Counted from the stretch's first letter, positions 24,588 through 32,545 are shown. The stretch: DNA of 40,082 bases from an uncultured Oscillospiraceae bacterium (GCA_934567355.1 CAKTJC010000027.1:1-40082); one strand, 5' to 3'. Notes: a model not told the origin generated them from the letters alone. Made by a program: numbers and translations.

Positions 24588-24745
24588 AAACGACAACACG
24601 ATTGACCACTGCCGGCATTTTGATGCTGCTGTCGGCAGGCATATTTGCATTCTTGGGTCGTTGGATTTATGCGGCACTTCTGGGTGCCGGCGGCTTCGGC
24701 TGCCTGGCCGGGGCGCTGAATTTCAGGAGCCGGGAGAAAGAGTAA
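24584..24745 (+). CDS. Small membrane protein of 53 residues
   Basis: The ATG at 24584 overlaps the acetyltransferase stop (ATGA). The product has a short basic N-terminus, two hydrophobic segments (TAGILMLLSAGIFAFLG and WIYAALLGAGGFGCLAGAL) joined by a tight turn, and a charged tail ending SREKE. AGGAAAGAGAAG upstream can serve as the ribosome site. The next gene starts one base after its stop. No family is recognised. Operon position, coupling and codon use support a real gene. Confidence 0.7.
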   Translation: MKTTTRLTTAGILMLLSAGIFAFLGRWIYAALLGAGGFGCLAGALNFRSREKE

Positions 24746-24746
24746 A

Positions 24747-25055
24747 ATGGATGAAATGCTCAGGGAATTGCAGCCCTTTCTGGACGAGGCAGGCCGTCTG
24801 ACTGCCCTCCCGGCAAAGCACCGCAAGGCTTTGGCGGCGCTGTGGTATCTGGCCGGAAAAATTGAGTCTGACCGGCAGTATGCCGAGCCGGAGATCAACG
24901 ACCTGCTGGACGAATGGGCGCTCTTCCGCGACCATGCCACTCTCCGCCGGGAGCTGTACAATAAGCACGTCCTGAACCGCACGGAGGACGGCCGCCTGTA
25001 TTGGAAAGAAGAGGAAATCCCGCCGCTGCCGGAATTTGTTGCGCGGTATATTTGA
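24747..25055 (+). CDS. DUF2087 domain protein
   Basis: The 102 residues match the DUF2087 pattern throughout: FLDEAGRLTALPAKHRKALA, then ALWYLAGKIESDRQY, INDLLDEWALFRDHATLRREL and a final RTEDGRLYW. This small helical winged-helix-like domain occurs alone or fused to regulators and is thought to bind nucleic acid or act in regulation; a precise role is not known. The ATG follows GGGAG in the preceding gene and starts one base after its stop. It belongs to the LytTR operon. Confidence 0.85.
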   Translation: MDEMLRELQPFLDEAGRLTALPAKHRKALAALWYLAGKIESDRQYAEPEINDLLDEWALFRDHATLRRELYNKHVLNRTEDGRLYWKEEEIPPLPEFVARYI

Positions 25056-25079
25056 TTCGATGAAAGAAGAGGAAGAAAA

Positions 25080-25625
25080 ATGAAAACACTTAATACCATT
25101 CAAAAACTCTCGAAAGTGGGAAAGGTTCTCAGCCGTATTGCGTTCGTATTTGCGGTGATCGGCTTTTGCGGATGCATCATGGGACTGATCAGTGTCCAGT
25201 GGGGCAACGGCTCTGTGATCCAGTGGGGCGGCGTAACGCTCCATGGCATTCTCTCCCGCTCCGATGCATACGACCTTAAGAGCATCACGGCAGCGCTTTC
25301 CGGAATCCTGTTCGTCTGCGCCGGTGAGGCGATGCTGGCCTGGTTTGCGGTGCGTTATTTCCAGAATGAACTGAAAGCGGGCACTCCCTTCACCCTGAGC
25401 GGTGCGAAGGAGCTGCTGCGGCTGGGCATTCTGACCTGCGCCGTTCCCCTGGGCAGCGCCATGGCGGCCAGCATCACAGAGGGAATTGTATCGGGCTACC
25501 TGCGCGCGGCCAGGGACTCGTATTCAGATATTTTCTTCAATAACGACGGCAGTGTTGCATTGGGCGTCATGTTTATCTTCATGTCCCTGCTGTGCCGCTA
25601 TGGCGCAGAGCAGAAGGCAGACTGA
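25080..25625 (+). CDS. Four-helix membrane protein, DUF2975-like
   Basis: Four hydrophobic segments lie near 18-40 (IAFVFAVIGFCGCIMGLI), 68-92, 115-135 and 158-175. Between the second and third is a cytoplasmic stretch with FQNELKAGTPFTLSGAKEL. The pattern of Phe, Gly and the PF[TS]xxxAxxL stretch is that of DUF2975-type membrane proteins, which often accompany a small Xre-type regulator; none is seen here. AGAGGAAG precedes the ATG. It is probably the last gene of the LytTR operon. Function unknown. Confidence 0.65.
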   Translation: MKTLNTIQKLSKVGKVLSRIAFVFAVIGFCGCIMGLISVQWGNGSVIQWGGVTLHGILSRSDAYDLKSITAALSGILFVCAGEAMLAWFAVRYFQNELKAGTPFTLSGAKELLRLGILTCAVPLGSAMAASITEGIVSGYLRAARDSYSDIFFNNDGSVALGVMFIFMSLLCRYGAEQKAD

Positions 25626-25638
25626 CATAGCGCAAAAG

Positions 25639-25773
25639 TCAGCCGGGGCCGCCGGATGACGATATGATCCCCAGTGAAGTTGCCATTTGCAGCAATTTCA
25701 CCGGGAGGGATACTTCCGAATGTTCCGGATGGAACGTTTGCAGCTGAACCTGGCTCAGCTTCGAACGATCCAT
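25639..25773 (-). CDS. Possible small peptide gene divergent to tetR
   Basis: A 44-residue frame (begins MDRSKLSQVQLQ, ends ISSSGGPG) starts at an ATG with AGGAAG at a suitable distance. It shares the upstream region with tetR. It also spans a hairpin (GTGAAGTTGC at 25674-25683 with GCAATTTCAC at 25692-25701). I do not recognise the peptide. It may be only a chance frame in the intergenic region; confidence is low. Confidence 0.25.
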   Translation of the reverse strand: MDRSKLSQVQLQTFHPEHSEVSLPVKLLQMATSLGIISSSGGPG

Positions 25774-25803
25774 CCGGACTTCTTCCTTTTTATGATTTTC
25801 ATA

Positions 25804-25832
25804 TTGACAAACGGAATTTGATGAATTATAAT
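25804..25832 (+). promoter_or_regulatory. Consensus promoter of tetR
   Basis: The -35 box TTGACA (25804-25809) and -10 box TATAAT (25827-25832) are 17 bases apart, a perfect sigma-A consensus. Such a strong promoter for a regulator gene fits tight repression at the overlapping downstream operator. Confidence 0.85.
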
Positions 25833-25833
25833 A

Positions 25834-25853
25834 GCTAACGAACATTAGTTAGC
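25834..25853. promoter_or_regulatory. TetR-type operator palindrome
   Basis: GCTAAC (25834-25839) and GTTAGC (25848-25853) are perfect inverted arms around an eight-base centre, placed over the expected transcription start. Position and form are typical for autoregulation by a TetR family repressor; binding itself is inferred. Confidence 0.65.
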
Positions 25854-25866
25854 ATATGGAGGAGCC

Positions 25867-26505
25867 ATGAAGCAGGAGGATACGAAACAGAAAATACTGG
25901 ATAAGGCGTTGGAACTGTTTTCTGTGTACGGATATGATTCGGTGAGCGTGGGAATGATTGCACAGGCGGTGGGGATCAAGGCGCCGTCGCTTTATAATCA
26001 TTTCCCCAGCAAGCAGTCCATTTTCGATGCCATTGTGGAGGCAACGGCGGCGCAGTATGAGCATGATACCGACAAGATCGACATCCACGTGCAGAACGCC
26101 CCACAGGATGTGCCGGTGTTTACGGAAATCAGCGAGGATGCGCTGGTTGCCAAGGTGTACCAGATCTTTGACTATTCCCTTCACAATGAGGCCATCAGCC
26201 GCTTCCGGCGGATGATGACCATCGAGCAGTTCCGGTCTCCCGAGTTGGCGGCGCTGTATTCCCGGCGGTATGTGGAGCGGGTGATCTCCTATCACGCGGG
26301 AATTTTCCGCAGTCTGATCGCCGGTGGGGAGCTGCTGCCGGAAAACCCCGATACCATGGCGCTGATGTATGTCGCACCGGTGATCACCCTTATCGGCATC
26401 TGCGACCGGCAGCCCGAACGTGAGGAGGAGTGCCGGAAAATGCTGGATGCCCACGTGCGGCTTTTTTTCCGAATCTTCCACGCGAAAAGAGGCGACAACG
26501 CATGA
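25867..26505 (+). CDS. TetR/AcrR family transcriptional regulator
   Basis: Residues 10-56 form the TetR helix-turn-helix (KILDKALELFSVYGYDSVSV, then IAQAVGIKAPSLYNHFPSK). A helical ligand-binding domain of about 150 residues follows. The 212-residue length is typical. GGAGG lies four bases before the ATG. A perfect promoter and a palindrome over the start site suggest autorepression. The stop overlaps the start of a KTR zinc-ribbon gene, which is its only obvious co-transcribed partner. The ligand and wider targets are not evident. Confidence 0.92.
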   Translation: MKQEDTKQKILDKALELFSVYGYDSVSVGMIAQAVGIKAPSLYNHFPSKQSIFDAIVEATAAQYEHDTDKIDIHVQNAPQDVPVFTEISEDALVAKVYQIFDYSLHNEAISRFRRMMTIEQFRSPELAALYSRRYVERVISYHAGIFRSLIAGGELLPENPDTMALMYVAPVITLIGICDRQPEREEECRKMLDAHVRLFFRIFHAKRGDNA

Positions 26506-26681
26506 GCAATGAGGAAAAGTGGATCCTTTGCCCCGTCTGCGGGGCAAAAACCCGCCTGCGGCTGCTGCCCAGCACGGTGCTGCGCAATTTCCCGCTGTTC
26601 TGCCCCAAGTGCAGGCGGGAATGCATCATCAACGCAGAGCACTACATAATTGAAAAAGCCCCCTGCCAGCCAGACGCATAG
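26502..26681 (+). CDS. Cysteine-rich KTR domain protein, second copy
   Basis: The 59 residues contain CPVCGAKTRLRLL and NFPLFCPKCRREC, the same two CxxC pairs and KTR core as the protein at 23822; the cores agree at most positions. It is probably a zinc ribbon; the function is unknown. The ATG overlaps the tetR stop (ATGA), so the two are translationally coupled. A terminator begins right after the stop, making tetR-KTR a complete two-gene unit. Both KTR genes in this window follow DNA-binding regulator genes. Confidence 0.85.
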   Translation: MSNEEKWILCPVCGAKTRLRLLPSTVLRNFPLFCPKCRRECIINAEHYIIEKAPCQPDA

Positions 26682-26731
26682 ACGCAGTGCTGACCGCCAA
26701 AACCGGTGGTCGTGCACTGCGTTTTTATTTG
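26682..26731 (+). terminator. Terminator of the tetR-KTR unit
   Basis: ACGCAGTGC (26682-26690) pairs with GCACTGCGT (26714-26722), with an inner GACCGCC/GGTGGTC stem, followed by TTTTATTT. It starts at the base after the KTR stop codon. Confidence 0.85.
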
Positions 26732-26740
26732 TGACGGTTT

Positions 26741-26805
26741 TGTAAGGTCGGATGCCGAATATGTAAGGGGATGCGCATGCATGGTGAAAAAAAGTGTTTT
26801 ATAAT
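26741..26805 (+). promoter_or_regulatory. Promoter of the DUF998 gene with direct repeats 21 bp apart
   Basis: TGTAAGG occurs at 26741-26747 and again at 26762-26768, exactly 21 bases apart, each followed within a few bases by GGATGC. A perfect -10 box TATAAT lies at 26800-26805, but no good -35 box is found. This suggests an activator that binds the repeats. The geometry resembles that before the LytTR gene, although the repeat sequence differs. Confidence 0.45.
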
Positions 26806-26832
26806 CGTCGGGCAGAAAGGAGCCTTTGTAAT

Positions 26833-27453
26833 ATGAAAAAAACCCTGGTTCAAAAATTGGGGCTGCTGGGCGTGGTCAGCCTGCTTTCGTATACGGCGGC
26901 GGTGGTATTTTCTCCGCTGGCCTATCCGGGCTATGACTGGATGGCGCAGGCAGTGAGTGACCTGAGCGCGGCGGATGCGCCGTCCCTGGCACTATGGAAC
27001 CGACTCAGCAGCCTGTATAATGCATGTGAGCTGATGAGCATCATGATGGTCTGCGTGGGAATGCAGGGAAAGAAGACGCACCTGCTGCGCGTCGGTATCT
27101 GGCTGTTTGCGGCAATGGAGTGGGTTTCCGCCGTGGGCTACCGCATGTTCCCCCTGAGCAGCAGCGGCTATGCCGGTGCATTTCAGGATAAAATGCACAT
27201 TCTTGCCACGGTGCTGGTGGTGCTGCTGTCCATCGCCTCGCTGACGGTGATCATCGTCGCCGGAGCAAAAAGCAAAGACTGTCGCTCCTATGGCATATGC
27301 GCGGGCATTGCGCTGGGCATGATGCTGGTGGGGGCGCTGGGAATGAAAATTGTCCCGGCGGCTTATTTCGGGGTGGTGGAGCGATTCAGCGTCTTTGCCG
27401 CCACGGGCTTCAATGCCGCGCTGGGCATCCATCTATACTGCATGAAGGATTGA
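26833..27453 (+). CDS. DUF998 family membrane protein
   Basis: Six hydrophobic segments in 206 residues match DUF998. The family-typical first loop contains SPLAYPGYDWMAQAVSDLSA and the second part has MFPLSSSGYAG before helix four. These integral membrane proteins have no established reaction. The ATG at 26833 follows AAAGGAG; an upstream in-frame start would overlap the -10 box. The next gene, a lipoprotein, starts three bases after its stop, so the two are probably co-transcribed from the promoter with the 21-bp repeats. Confidence 0.85.
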   Translation: MKKTLVQKLGLLGVVSLLSYTAAVVFSPLAYPGYDWMAQAVSDLSAADAPSLALWNRLSSLYNACELMSIMMVCVGMQGKKTHLLRVGIWLFAAMEWVSAVGYRMFPLSSSGYAGAFQDKMHILATVLVVLLSIASLTVIIVAGAKSKDCRSYGICAGIALGMMLVGALGMKIVPAAYFGVVERFSVFAATGFNAALGIHLYCMKD

Positions 27454-27456
27454 AAA

Positions 27457-29316
27457 ATGAAAACAAAAAAGCTTATTCTCATTCTTTTGGCGCTGTGCCT
27501 GCTGCTTGCAGGCTGCGGCAATGAGCAGCAGTCCCCCCAGAGCCGGGAGCCGGTGCGCGCGCTGCAATGCATCCAGCCCAGCGCTCTTTCCGGCATTTAC
27601 CCTGTGGGCGGGGTACGGGTGGCGGTATGCTGGGCGGATTATGAAAAAGAAAAGACGTCCCTGCGGATCGTGGACGTCAATGCGGACACCGCCGTCTGCA
27701 CCGCCGATCTGGGGGGAACCTGGAGCCTTAAGGAACAGACCTTTGTCGACGGAAGGCTTGCCCTGTACAACCGGGATACAAACGCCTGGAAATTTCTGGA
27801 CGGAAATCTGGAGCCCCTCGGCATGGCAAACACGGAGACCGTGGACGGTTTTTTCTCCTATGACGGACAGAGCTTTTATTATGTCCGCGACAATGTGCTC
27901 TGCTGCCAGAGCGTGACCACCGGCGAAAGAAGCACCGCAGCGCTGAGCCTTGACCTGCGGCTGCTGGACATTACAGCCTTCGACAGCCAGAGCGGTCGAA
28001 TGGCGGTGGAGTTTTTCCTCTCCCCTTACGGCAGCGAATGCGGCACAGCCATGGTTGACCTCTTTACGGGGCAGGTGACCATGCTCAATCAGGCGCGCTA
28101 TCAGACGAGCTTCCGGGACAGCGGCATGACGCTGCTGCAATTTGACATGGATGCAATGGGCTATTCCGCCCTGTATTGCGCGGAAAATCAGGAATTCCGG
28201 TTTGCGGACTGCACCGTTTTCCAGAGCAGCAGCGGGGAGGTATATGCCGTCCCTGATTCTGCCTATCTGGTGGGCACCCGCGGGGGCAGCACCACGGTGT
28301 ATGCCCTGGGTGAGCAGGTCAGCGCCTGCGCACTGGCAGAATCCGGCATCTCCGGCGAAATGTATTTCTCCTGCTACCTTCCGGAGGTGGGAGCGCTGGT
28401 GGGGGCGGTTTACGAAAATGGAGCGTTCCGCTTTTATGCAATGGATACCGCTCGCCTGCCCTTCCGGGCAATCGCGGATGCCGCAGCCGTCCCCTCGCCC
28501 GTGACGGTGGATGAATTGCTGGCGCAGCAGTACTGGCAGACTGCCGACGGCGCACCGGTGGCACAAACGCTCCGGGAGGCGCGGGATTATGCGGATACAT
28601 TGCAGGAACGCTACGGTGTGCACATTCTGCTGTCCGCCCAGTGTGCCGAGGCGGCAGCGCTCTGCGATCACCCCCTGACGCTGACGGACAGCATGGGCGC
28701 TGCCGAAGAAGTGACAGCCATCCGCACCGTGCTGGATGCGCTGAGCCGCACGCTGGCGCTGTATCCCCAGGGCTTTTTCGCTCAGTTCCAAAACGGAATG
28801 GGCGAGGGCGGCGTGCGCTTCCTGCTGGTGGAGCACATCGGCAGTGACTATGGCGCGGTGGGCGTCACCTACGAGAGCCGTGACTGGCAGAACATTGCAC
28901 TGGATGTCCGCGCGACGGACACGCTGGACAGCATCATTTGCCACGAGCTCTGGCATGCCACGGAAAATCACATTCTGTCCGTCAACTATGCGGCAATCGA
29001 CCCGGACACCTGGATTTCACTGAACCCGGCGGATTTTCACTACACCTACGACCCAAACCAAAGCGACCCGACGCAAAAATGGACGCTGTACGGTGGCAGC
29101 CTGAACACGGTTTATTTTGTGGACAGCTACGCCTGCGTGGACGAGCGGGAGGATCGGGCACGAATCATGGAATATTTTATGGTTCACGAGGACGAGGCAG
29201 CGCTGCTTATTCAATCCGCTGCCATCCGGCAGAAATTGCAGCTGATGTGCACCGCCGTGCGCAGCTGCTTCGATACCGCCGGCTGGAAGGACGTGCGCTG
29301 GGAGCGGCTGCTCTGA
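27457..29316 (+). CDS. Lipoprotein with HExxH metallopeptidase-like C-terminus
   Basis: A lipoprotein signal peptide (LILILLALCLLLAGC) places the protein on the outer face of the membrane. Residues 30-350 look like a beta-rich domain of repeated strands (YPVGGVRVAVCWADY, FDSQSGRMAVEFFL), perhaps a propeller. Near the C-terminus IICHELWHATEN contains HELWH (about 496-500), and about 65 residues later DEREDRARIMEY offers a third acidic ligand near 565. This is the layout of gluzincin-type zinc peptidases. I do not recognise the exact family. Proteolysis is inferred from the motif only. It follows the DUF998 gene by three bases. Confidence 0.75.
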   Translation: MKTKKLILILLALCLLLAGCGNEQQSPQSREPVRALQCIQPSALSGIYPVGGVRVAVCWADYEKEKTSLRIVDVNADTAVCTADLGGTWSLKEQTFVDGRLALYNRDTNAWKFLDGNLEPLGMANTETVDGFFSYDGQSFYYVRDNVLCCQSVTTGERSTAALSLDLRLLDITAFDSQSGRMAVEFFLSPYGSECGTAMVDLFTGQVTMLNQARYQTSFRDSGMTLLQFDMDAMGYSALYCAENQEFRFADCTVFQSSSGEVYAVPDSAYLVGTRGGSTTVYALGEQVSACALAESGISGEMYFSCYLPEVGALVGAVYENGAFRFYAMDTARLPFRAIADAAAVPSPVTVDELLAQQYWQTADGAPVAQTLREARDYADTLQERYGVHILLSAQCAEAAALCDHPLTLTDSMGAAEEVTAIRTVLDALSRTLALYPQGFFAQFQNGMGEGGVRFLLVEHIGSDYGAVGVTYESRDWQNIALDVRATDTLDSIICHELWHATENHILSVNYAAIDPDTWISLNPADFHYTYDPNQSDPTQKWTLYGGSLNTVYFVDSYACVDEREDRARIMEYFMVHEDEAALLIQSAAIRQKLQLMCTAVRSCFDTAGWKDVRWERLL

Positions 29317-29377
29317 GTTTCCGCTTGGGGAAAAGCGCCGCCGGAGCCGGAACGAGACACGGATTCGGCGGCAAAGC

Positions 29378-29707
29378 ATGGATTTCTACAAATCAATTTG
29401 CAATCTGCCCAACGCCGGTACAGGGGAGCGGCTGAATCACACCTTCTATTCCCATGACCCGCTGGCAAAGGCGTCCATGTCCTGCGGTTTTGCCGAAAGC
29501 TTCCTGAATTTTGCCGCTGTTCCCGAAACCTCCGCCCTCAATGCCCAGGTGCGCGGGCGGATCCCGATGGGCTCTCTGGGAGAGCTGTACAATGGGATAC
29601 TGATGCGGCTGCTGCCGCGCAGCTATCGGATACAGGCCGTTCCGGCGGAGCTGTATGACGCCATGATCTTCGTGACGGAAGCCACACCCATTGAAATTGC
29701 AAAATAA
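29378..29707 (+). CDS. Hypothetical protein of 109 residues
   Basis: I do not recognise a family. The product is soluble, with no signal peptide or membrane helix. Notable stretches are GERLNHTFYSHDPLAKASMS and RGRIPMGSLGELYNGILMRL. The ribosome site is weak (GGCGGC), and a GC-rich hairpin (GCCGCC at 29337-29342 with GGCGGC at 29367-29372) lies just upstream. It could be a fragment of a larger gene. Its frame and codon use fit the surrounding genes, and a lipoprotein gene follows 17 bases later. Confidence 0.5.
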   Translation: MDFYKSICNLPNAGTGERLNHTFYSHDPLAKASMSCGFAESFLNFAAVPETSALNAQVRGRIPMGSLGELYNGILMRLLPRSYRIQAVPAELYDAMIFVTEATPIEIAK

Positions 29708-29724
29708 GAAAGGAATATTACAAA

Positions 29725-30054
29725 ATGAAAAAACTGATTTTACTCCTCACCCTGTTCGCCCTTCTCTTGACGCTGGCAGCCTGCGGCGCACGCAGAGATG
29801 CCGACGTGCTGCCGAATCTCGTCTCCACCGGCACTGAGCCGGACACCGAGCCTGCCCCCACACAGGCAAGCACCGAGGCGCAAAAGGAGGTATGGAAGGT
29901 GGAGTTTGAGCGGGGCCTGATGGAAAATTACGGCGTCGCCCCGGAGTACTACGAGGATCTGGGCGACGGCATTTATCAGGTCTATGTCAAGATCGACGGT
30001 AAAATCGTCCCCTATGTGACGGTGAACTCTGCCACGGGGGACTATCACGGATAA
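29725..30054 (+). CDS. Small lipoprotein, function unknown
   Basis: The signal peptide LILLLTLFALLLTLAAC ends in a lipobox. A Thr/Pro/Glu-rich linker (about 35-55) follows, then a compact domain of some 55 residues: WKVEFERGLMENYGVAPEYY, then GDGIYQVYVKIDGKIVPYVT. This end resembles small beta-sheet domains of secreted Firmicutes lipoproteins, but no named family is recognised. AAGGAA lies upstream of the ATG. It lies in the same direction and close spacing as the hypothetical protein and the methyltransferase. Confidence 0.75.
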   Translation: MKKLILLLTLFALLLTLAACGARRDADVLPNLVSTGTEPDTEPAPTQASTEAQKEVWKVEFERGLMENYGVAPEYYEDLGDGIYQVYVKIDGKIVPYVTVNSATGDYHG

Positions 30055-30078
30055 AAGGCGGGAATTACCCTGAAAGCA

Positions 30079-30831
30079 ATGCAGAGCGATTGGTATCGCA
30101 AGATATGGACGCTGGATATTCAGAATCAGTCCTGGGTGGAGGACACCGTGCGGCAGGTGAATTTCCTGATCGAAGTCCTGCAGCTTCGCCCCGGGCAGCG
30201 GATCCTGGATCTGGCCTGCGGGTTTGGGCGCCACAGCCTGGAGCTGGCACGGCGGGGCTTTTCCGTGGTCGGCGTGGACATTACGAAGGACTATGTGGAC
30301 TATGCGCAGCAGCAGGCGCAGCGGGAGGGATTGGACGCGCATTTTCTGTGCATGGACATCCGCAGGGTGCCCTTCGCAGGGGAATTCGACGCCGTGCTGA
30401 ACATGGCGGACGGCGCAGTGGGCTACCTGGAAAACGACGCGGAAAACAGGAAGATCTTTGAGGTCGCCGCCAGAGCGCTGAAGCCCGGCGGGAGGCACTT
30501 CATGGACATCATGAACGGCGACTATGCGGATTCCCATTTCCCCTGTCGCCTCTGGGACGCCGGAGAAAAGTGCCTGACGCTCTCCGCCTTTGAGTGGAAT
30601 CGGGAGACGCGCATCCTGCTCTACGGGCAGGTGGATTACGCATACGGCGCGCCGCTGCTCAAGCCGGACATGCAGGAGGGCAACCCCATCCGCCTGTACA
30701 CCCTGCAAGAGCTCCGGGCGCTCCTGCCGCCCCTCGACCTGCAAATCACCGCTGCCTACGCCGACTTCACCGGCACTCCGGCTTCTGACCGGGGGATCCA
30801 GCTGATGGTCTGCTCTCAGAAGGAAAAATGA
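30079..30831 (+). CDS. Class I SAM-dependent methyltransferase
   Basis: The SAM-binding motif I is ILDLACGFGRHSLELARRG (about residues 42-60), motif II is VVGVDITKDYVDYA, and the acidic loop MDIRRVPF and FDAVLNMADG follow. The 250 residues are full length for this group of small-molecule methyltransferases. The substrate is unknown. The start used is ATG at 30079, which has only a weak ribosome site; a CTG at 30070 behind GGCGGGAA is a possible alternative. A bidirectional terminator begins just after the stop. Confidence 0.88.
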   Translation: MQSDWYRKIWTLDIQNQSWVEDTVRQVNFLIEVLQLRPGQRILDLACGFGRHSLELARRGFSVVGVDITKDYVDYAQQQAQREGLDAHFLCMDIRRVPFAGEFDAVLNMADGAVGYLENDAENRKIFEVAARALKPGGRHFMDIMNGDYADSHFPCRLWDAGEKCLTLSAFEWNRETRILLYGQVDYAYGAPLLKPDMQEGNPIRLYTLQELRALLPPLDLQITAAYADFTGTPASDRGIQLMVCSQKEK

Positions 30832-30832
30832 A

Positions 30833-30872
30833 AACCGGGACGTTCGCAAAAATTCGAACGTCCCGGTTCTTT
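30833..30872. terminator. Bidirectional terminator
   Basis: AACCGGGACGTTCG (30833-30846) and CGAACGTCCCGGTT (30855-30868) form a perfect 14-bp stem. T-rich tracts lie outside the stem on both strands. It serves the converging methyltransferase and ABC transporter genes. Confidence 0.9.
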
Positions 30873-32503
30873 TAGCACCGCTCCGGAGTGCATGCTCCCA
30901 GGGAGAAATGCAGATGCTTATTGATAAAGGGCCGCCCGTCCAGCGTGTGATCGATCAGCAGGATGATCTTGTTGCCCCGTCCGGCAAGCTCCTCCACATG
31001 GCGGTAGAAGCAGTCCGGGGCCTGGGCGTCCAGACCGGCGGTGACTTCGTCCAGAATGATGACCGAGGCGTCTTCCTGCCGCAGGAGCATCTTGAGAATG
31101 AGCAGCTTTTTCCGCTGGCCGACGGAAAGGGAGCTGCCGTTTCCGATAATTTCCCGGTCGTCGTCCGGAAGACTCAGTGCGGCAAGCAGGCGGTGGTATT
31201 CCTCACGGGGAATATCCCTGCCCGTGATCCGGGAGAGGTAATTGAGGAAGGTTTCATCCAGAAGCTTTTCGTCCTGGTTGACATAGAGGATCTGTCGGTT
31301 GCGGTCAGCTTGCCGGAAATCGTCGGCGGACTGCCCGTTGAAGCGAAGGGTTCCCTCGTCAGCCCGGTACAGGTCGGTGATCAGCTTGATGAACGTGGAT
31401 TTTCCGCTGCCGTTCTCGCCGGTGATCTGCACGGTATCCCCGGCCTCCAGGTGGCAGCTCACGTCCTTCAGCGCCTGCACTCCGTTGGGATAAGTAAAGG
31501 AGACATTTTCAAAATCCAGGTCACGAATGGCTTGCAGCGCTGCTTCGCCCTGCCGTCGGGGCAGCTGCCGCAGCGTCTCCACATGGTGAAGGCTGGGGAA
31601 CATCCGCACGCACTGCCGGAACAGCCCCTCCAGCGACTGCGCCTGCTGCATGGCAAGATTTGCCAGCATGGTAAAGAAAACAAGGTTGGAGATTTTTCCC
31701 TCCGCTGCCGGGATCGCCAGCAGCGCCGACAGGACGATGGAAAACAGCGTGTGATACCCGCTGACAAGCCCCGTCCAGAAATAGATCTTCTTATCCTCCC
31801 GGATGGCGGTGGAAATGAAGGAAGAGAGATTTTCGTGGGTCTTCTCCTGATAGTAACCCAGCACATCGTGGGTTTGGATCAGCGGGAGCATTTCCACAAA
31901 TTGGGTGCACCAGGCATCGTGAATTTTCATTTTTCCGTTGGTCTGGCCGGCGACCTTTGCAAGGATCTCCCTGCTGAACCAGGACAGCAGCAGGCCCGCG
32001 GCGATTGCCGCCAGAATGTACACCGCCAGCCAGAAGTCATAAAAGAAGCCCAGACTCAGGGAGGTCAGCAGCACGGCAATTGCACCGATGATGGATGGAA
32101 TGAAATGTCCGATGCACCGAAATACATTGAATACATCGCTGTAAAGAATGTTGCGGATCATCTGGGGCTGAAGCTTTTCAATTTCGGAATAGGCCGTGTG
32201 CGCCATGGTGTCTTCCAGCTCCAGCGTCAGGTGCTCGATGTATGCCCCGCCGAACCGGTCCAGCGCGGCAAAACGCCGGATATTCAGCAGCGTCTGCACA
32301 AACAAAAAGACGGCAAATATTGCACAGCCGCCCCAAAGGATCCCATAGTCCTTCTCTTCAATTACCCTATCCAGAAATGCCCGCATGCCCCATGGCATGA
32401 CGGTGTCCGTCAGCGTCAGCAGCGCAGTCATCCCCATGGCTGCGGCAAACGCCTTTGGAAAAAGGCGGATCGCCTCCCGAAAGTAGCGGAAAAAAAGCTT
32501 CAT
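30872..32503 (-). CDS. ABC exporter, fused permease and ATPase
   Basis: The N-terminal 310 residues hold six membrane helices of the type I exporter fold. The ATPase domain (about 325-540) has Walker A GENGSGKST, a Q-loop region ILYVNQDEKLLDETF, signature SLSVGQRKKLL (a variant of LSGGQ), Walker B ASVIILDEVTAGLD and H-loop IDHTLD. The 543 residues are slightly short but complete for a half-transporter, which would act as a homodimer or pair with another half. The substrate (drug, peptide or lipid) is not evident. AAAGGAGGG precedes the ATG, a good promoter lies just upstream, and the gene ends at a bidirectional terminator. It is thus a single-gene unit. Confidence 0.92.
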   Translation of the reverse strand: MKLFFRYFREAIRLFPKAFAAAMGMTALLTLTDTVMPWGMRAFLDRVIEEKDYGILWGGCAIFAVFLFVQTLLNIRRFAALDRFGGAYIEHLTLELEDTMAHTAYSEIEKLQPQMIRNILYSDVFNVFRCIGHFIPSIIGAIAVLLTSLSLGFFYDFWLAVYILAAIAAGLLLSWFSREILAKVAGQTNGKMKIHDAWCTQFVEMLPLIQTHDVLGYYQEKTHENLSSFISTAIREDKKIYFWTGLVSGYHTLFSIVLSALLAIPAAEGKISNLVFFTMLANLAMQQAQSLEGLFRQCVRMFPSLHHVETLRQLPRRQGEAALQAIRDLDFENVSFTYPNGVQALKDVSCHLEAGDTVQITGENGSGKSTFIKLITDLYRADEGTLRFNGQSADDFRQADRNRQILYVNQDEKLLDETFLNYLSRITGRDIPREEYHRLLAALSLPDDDREIIGNGSSLSVGQRKKLLILKMLLRQEDASVIILDEVTAGLDAQAPDCFYRHVEELAGRGNKIILLIDHTLDGRPFINKHLHFSLGACTPERC

Positions 32504-32545
32504 AATCCTGCCCTCCTTTGTGTGCTCCGCGGTAATAAGGACATC

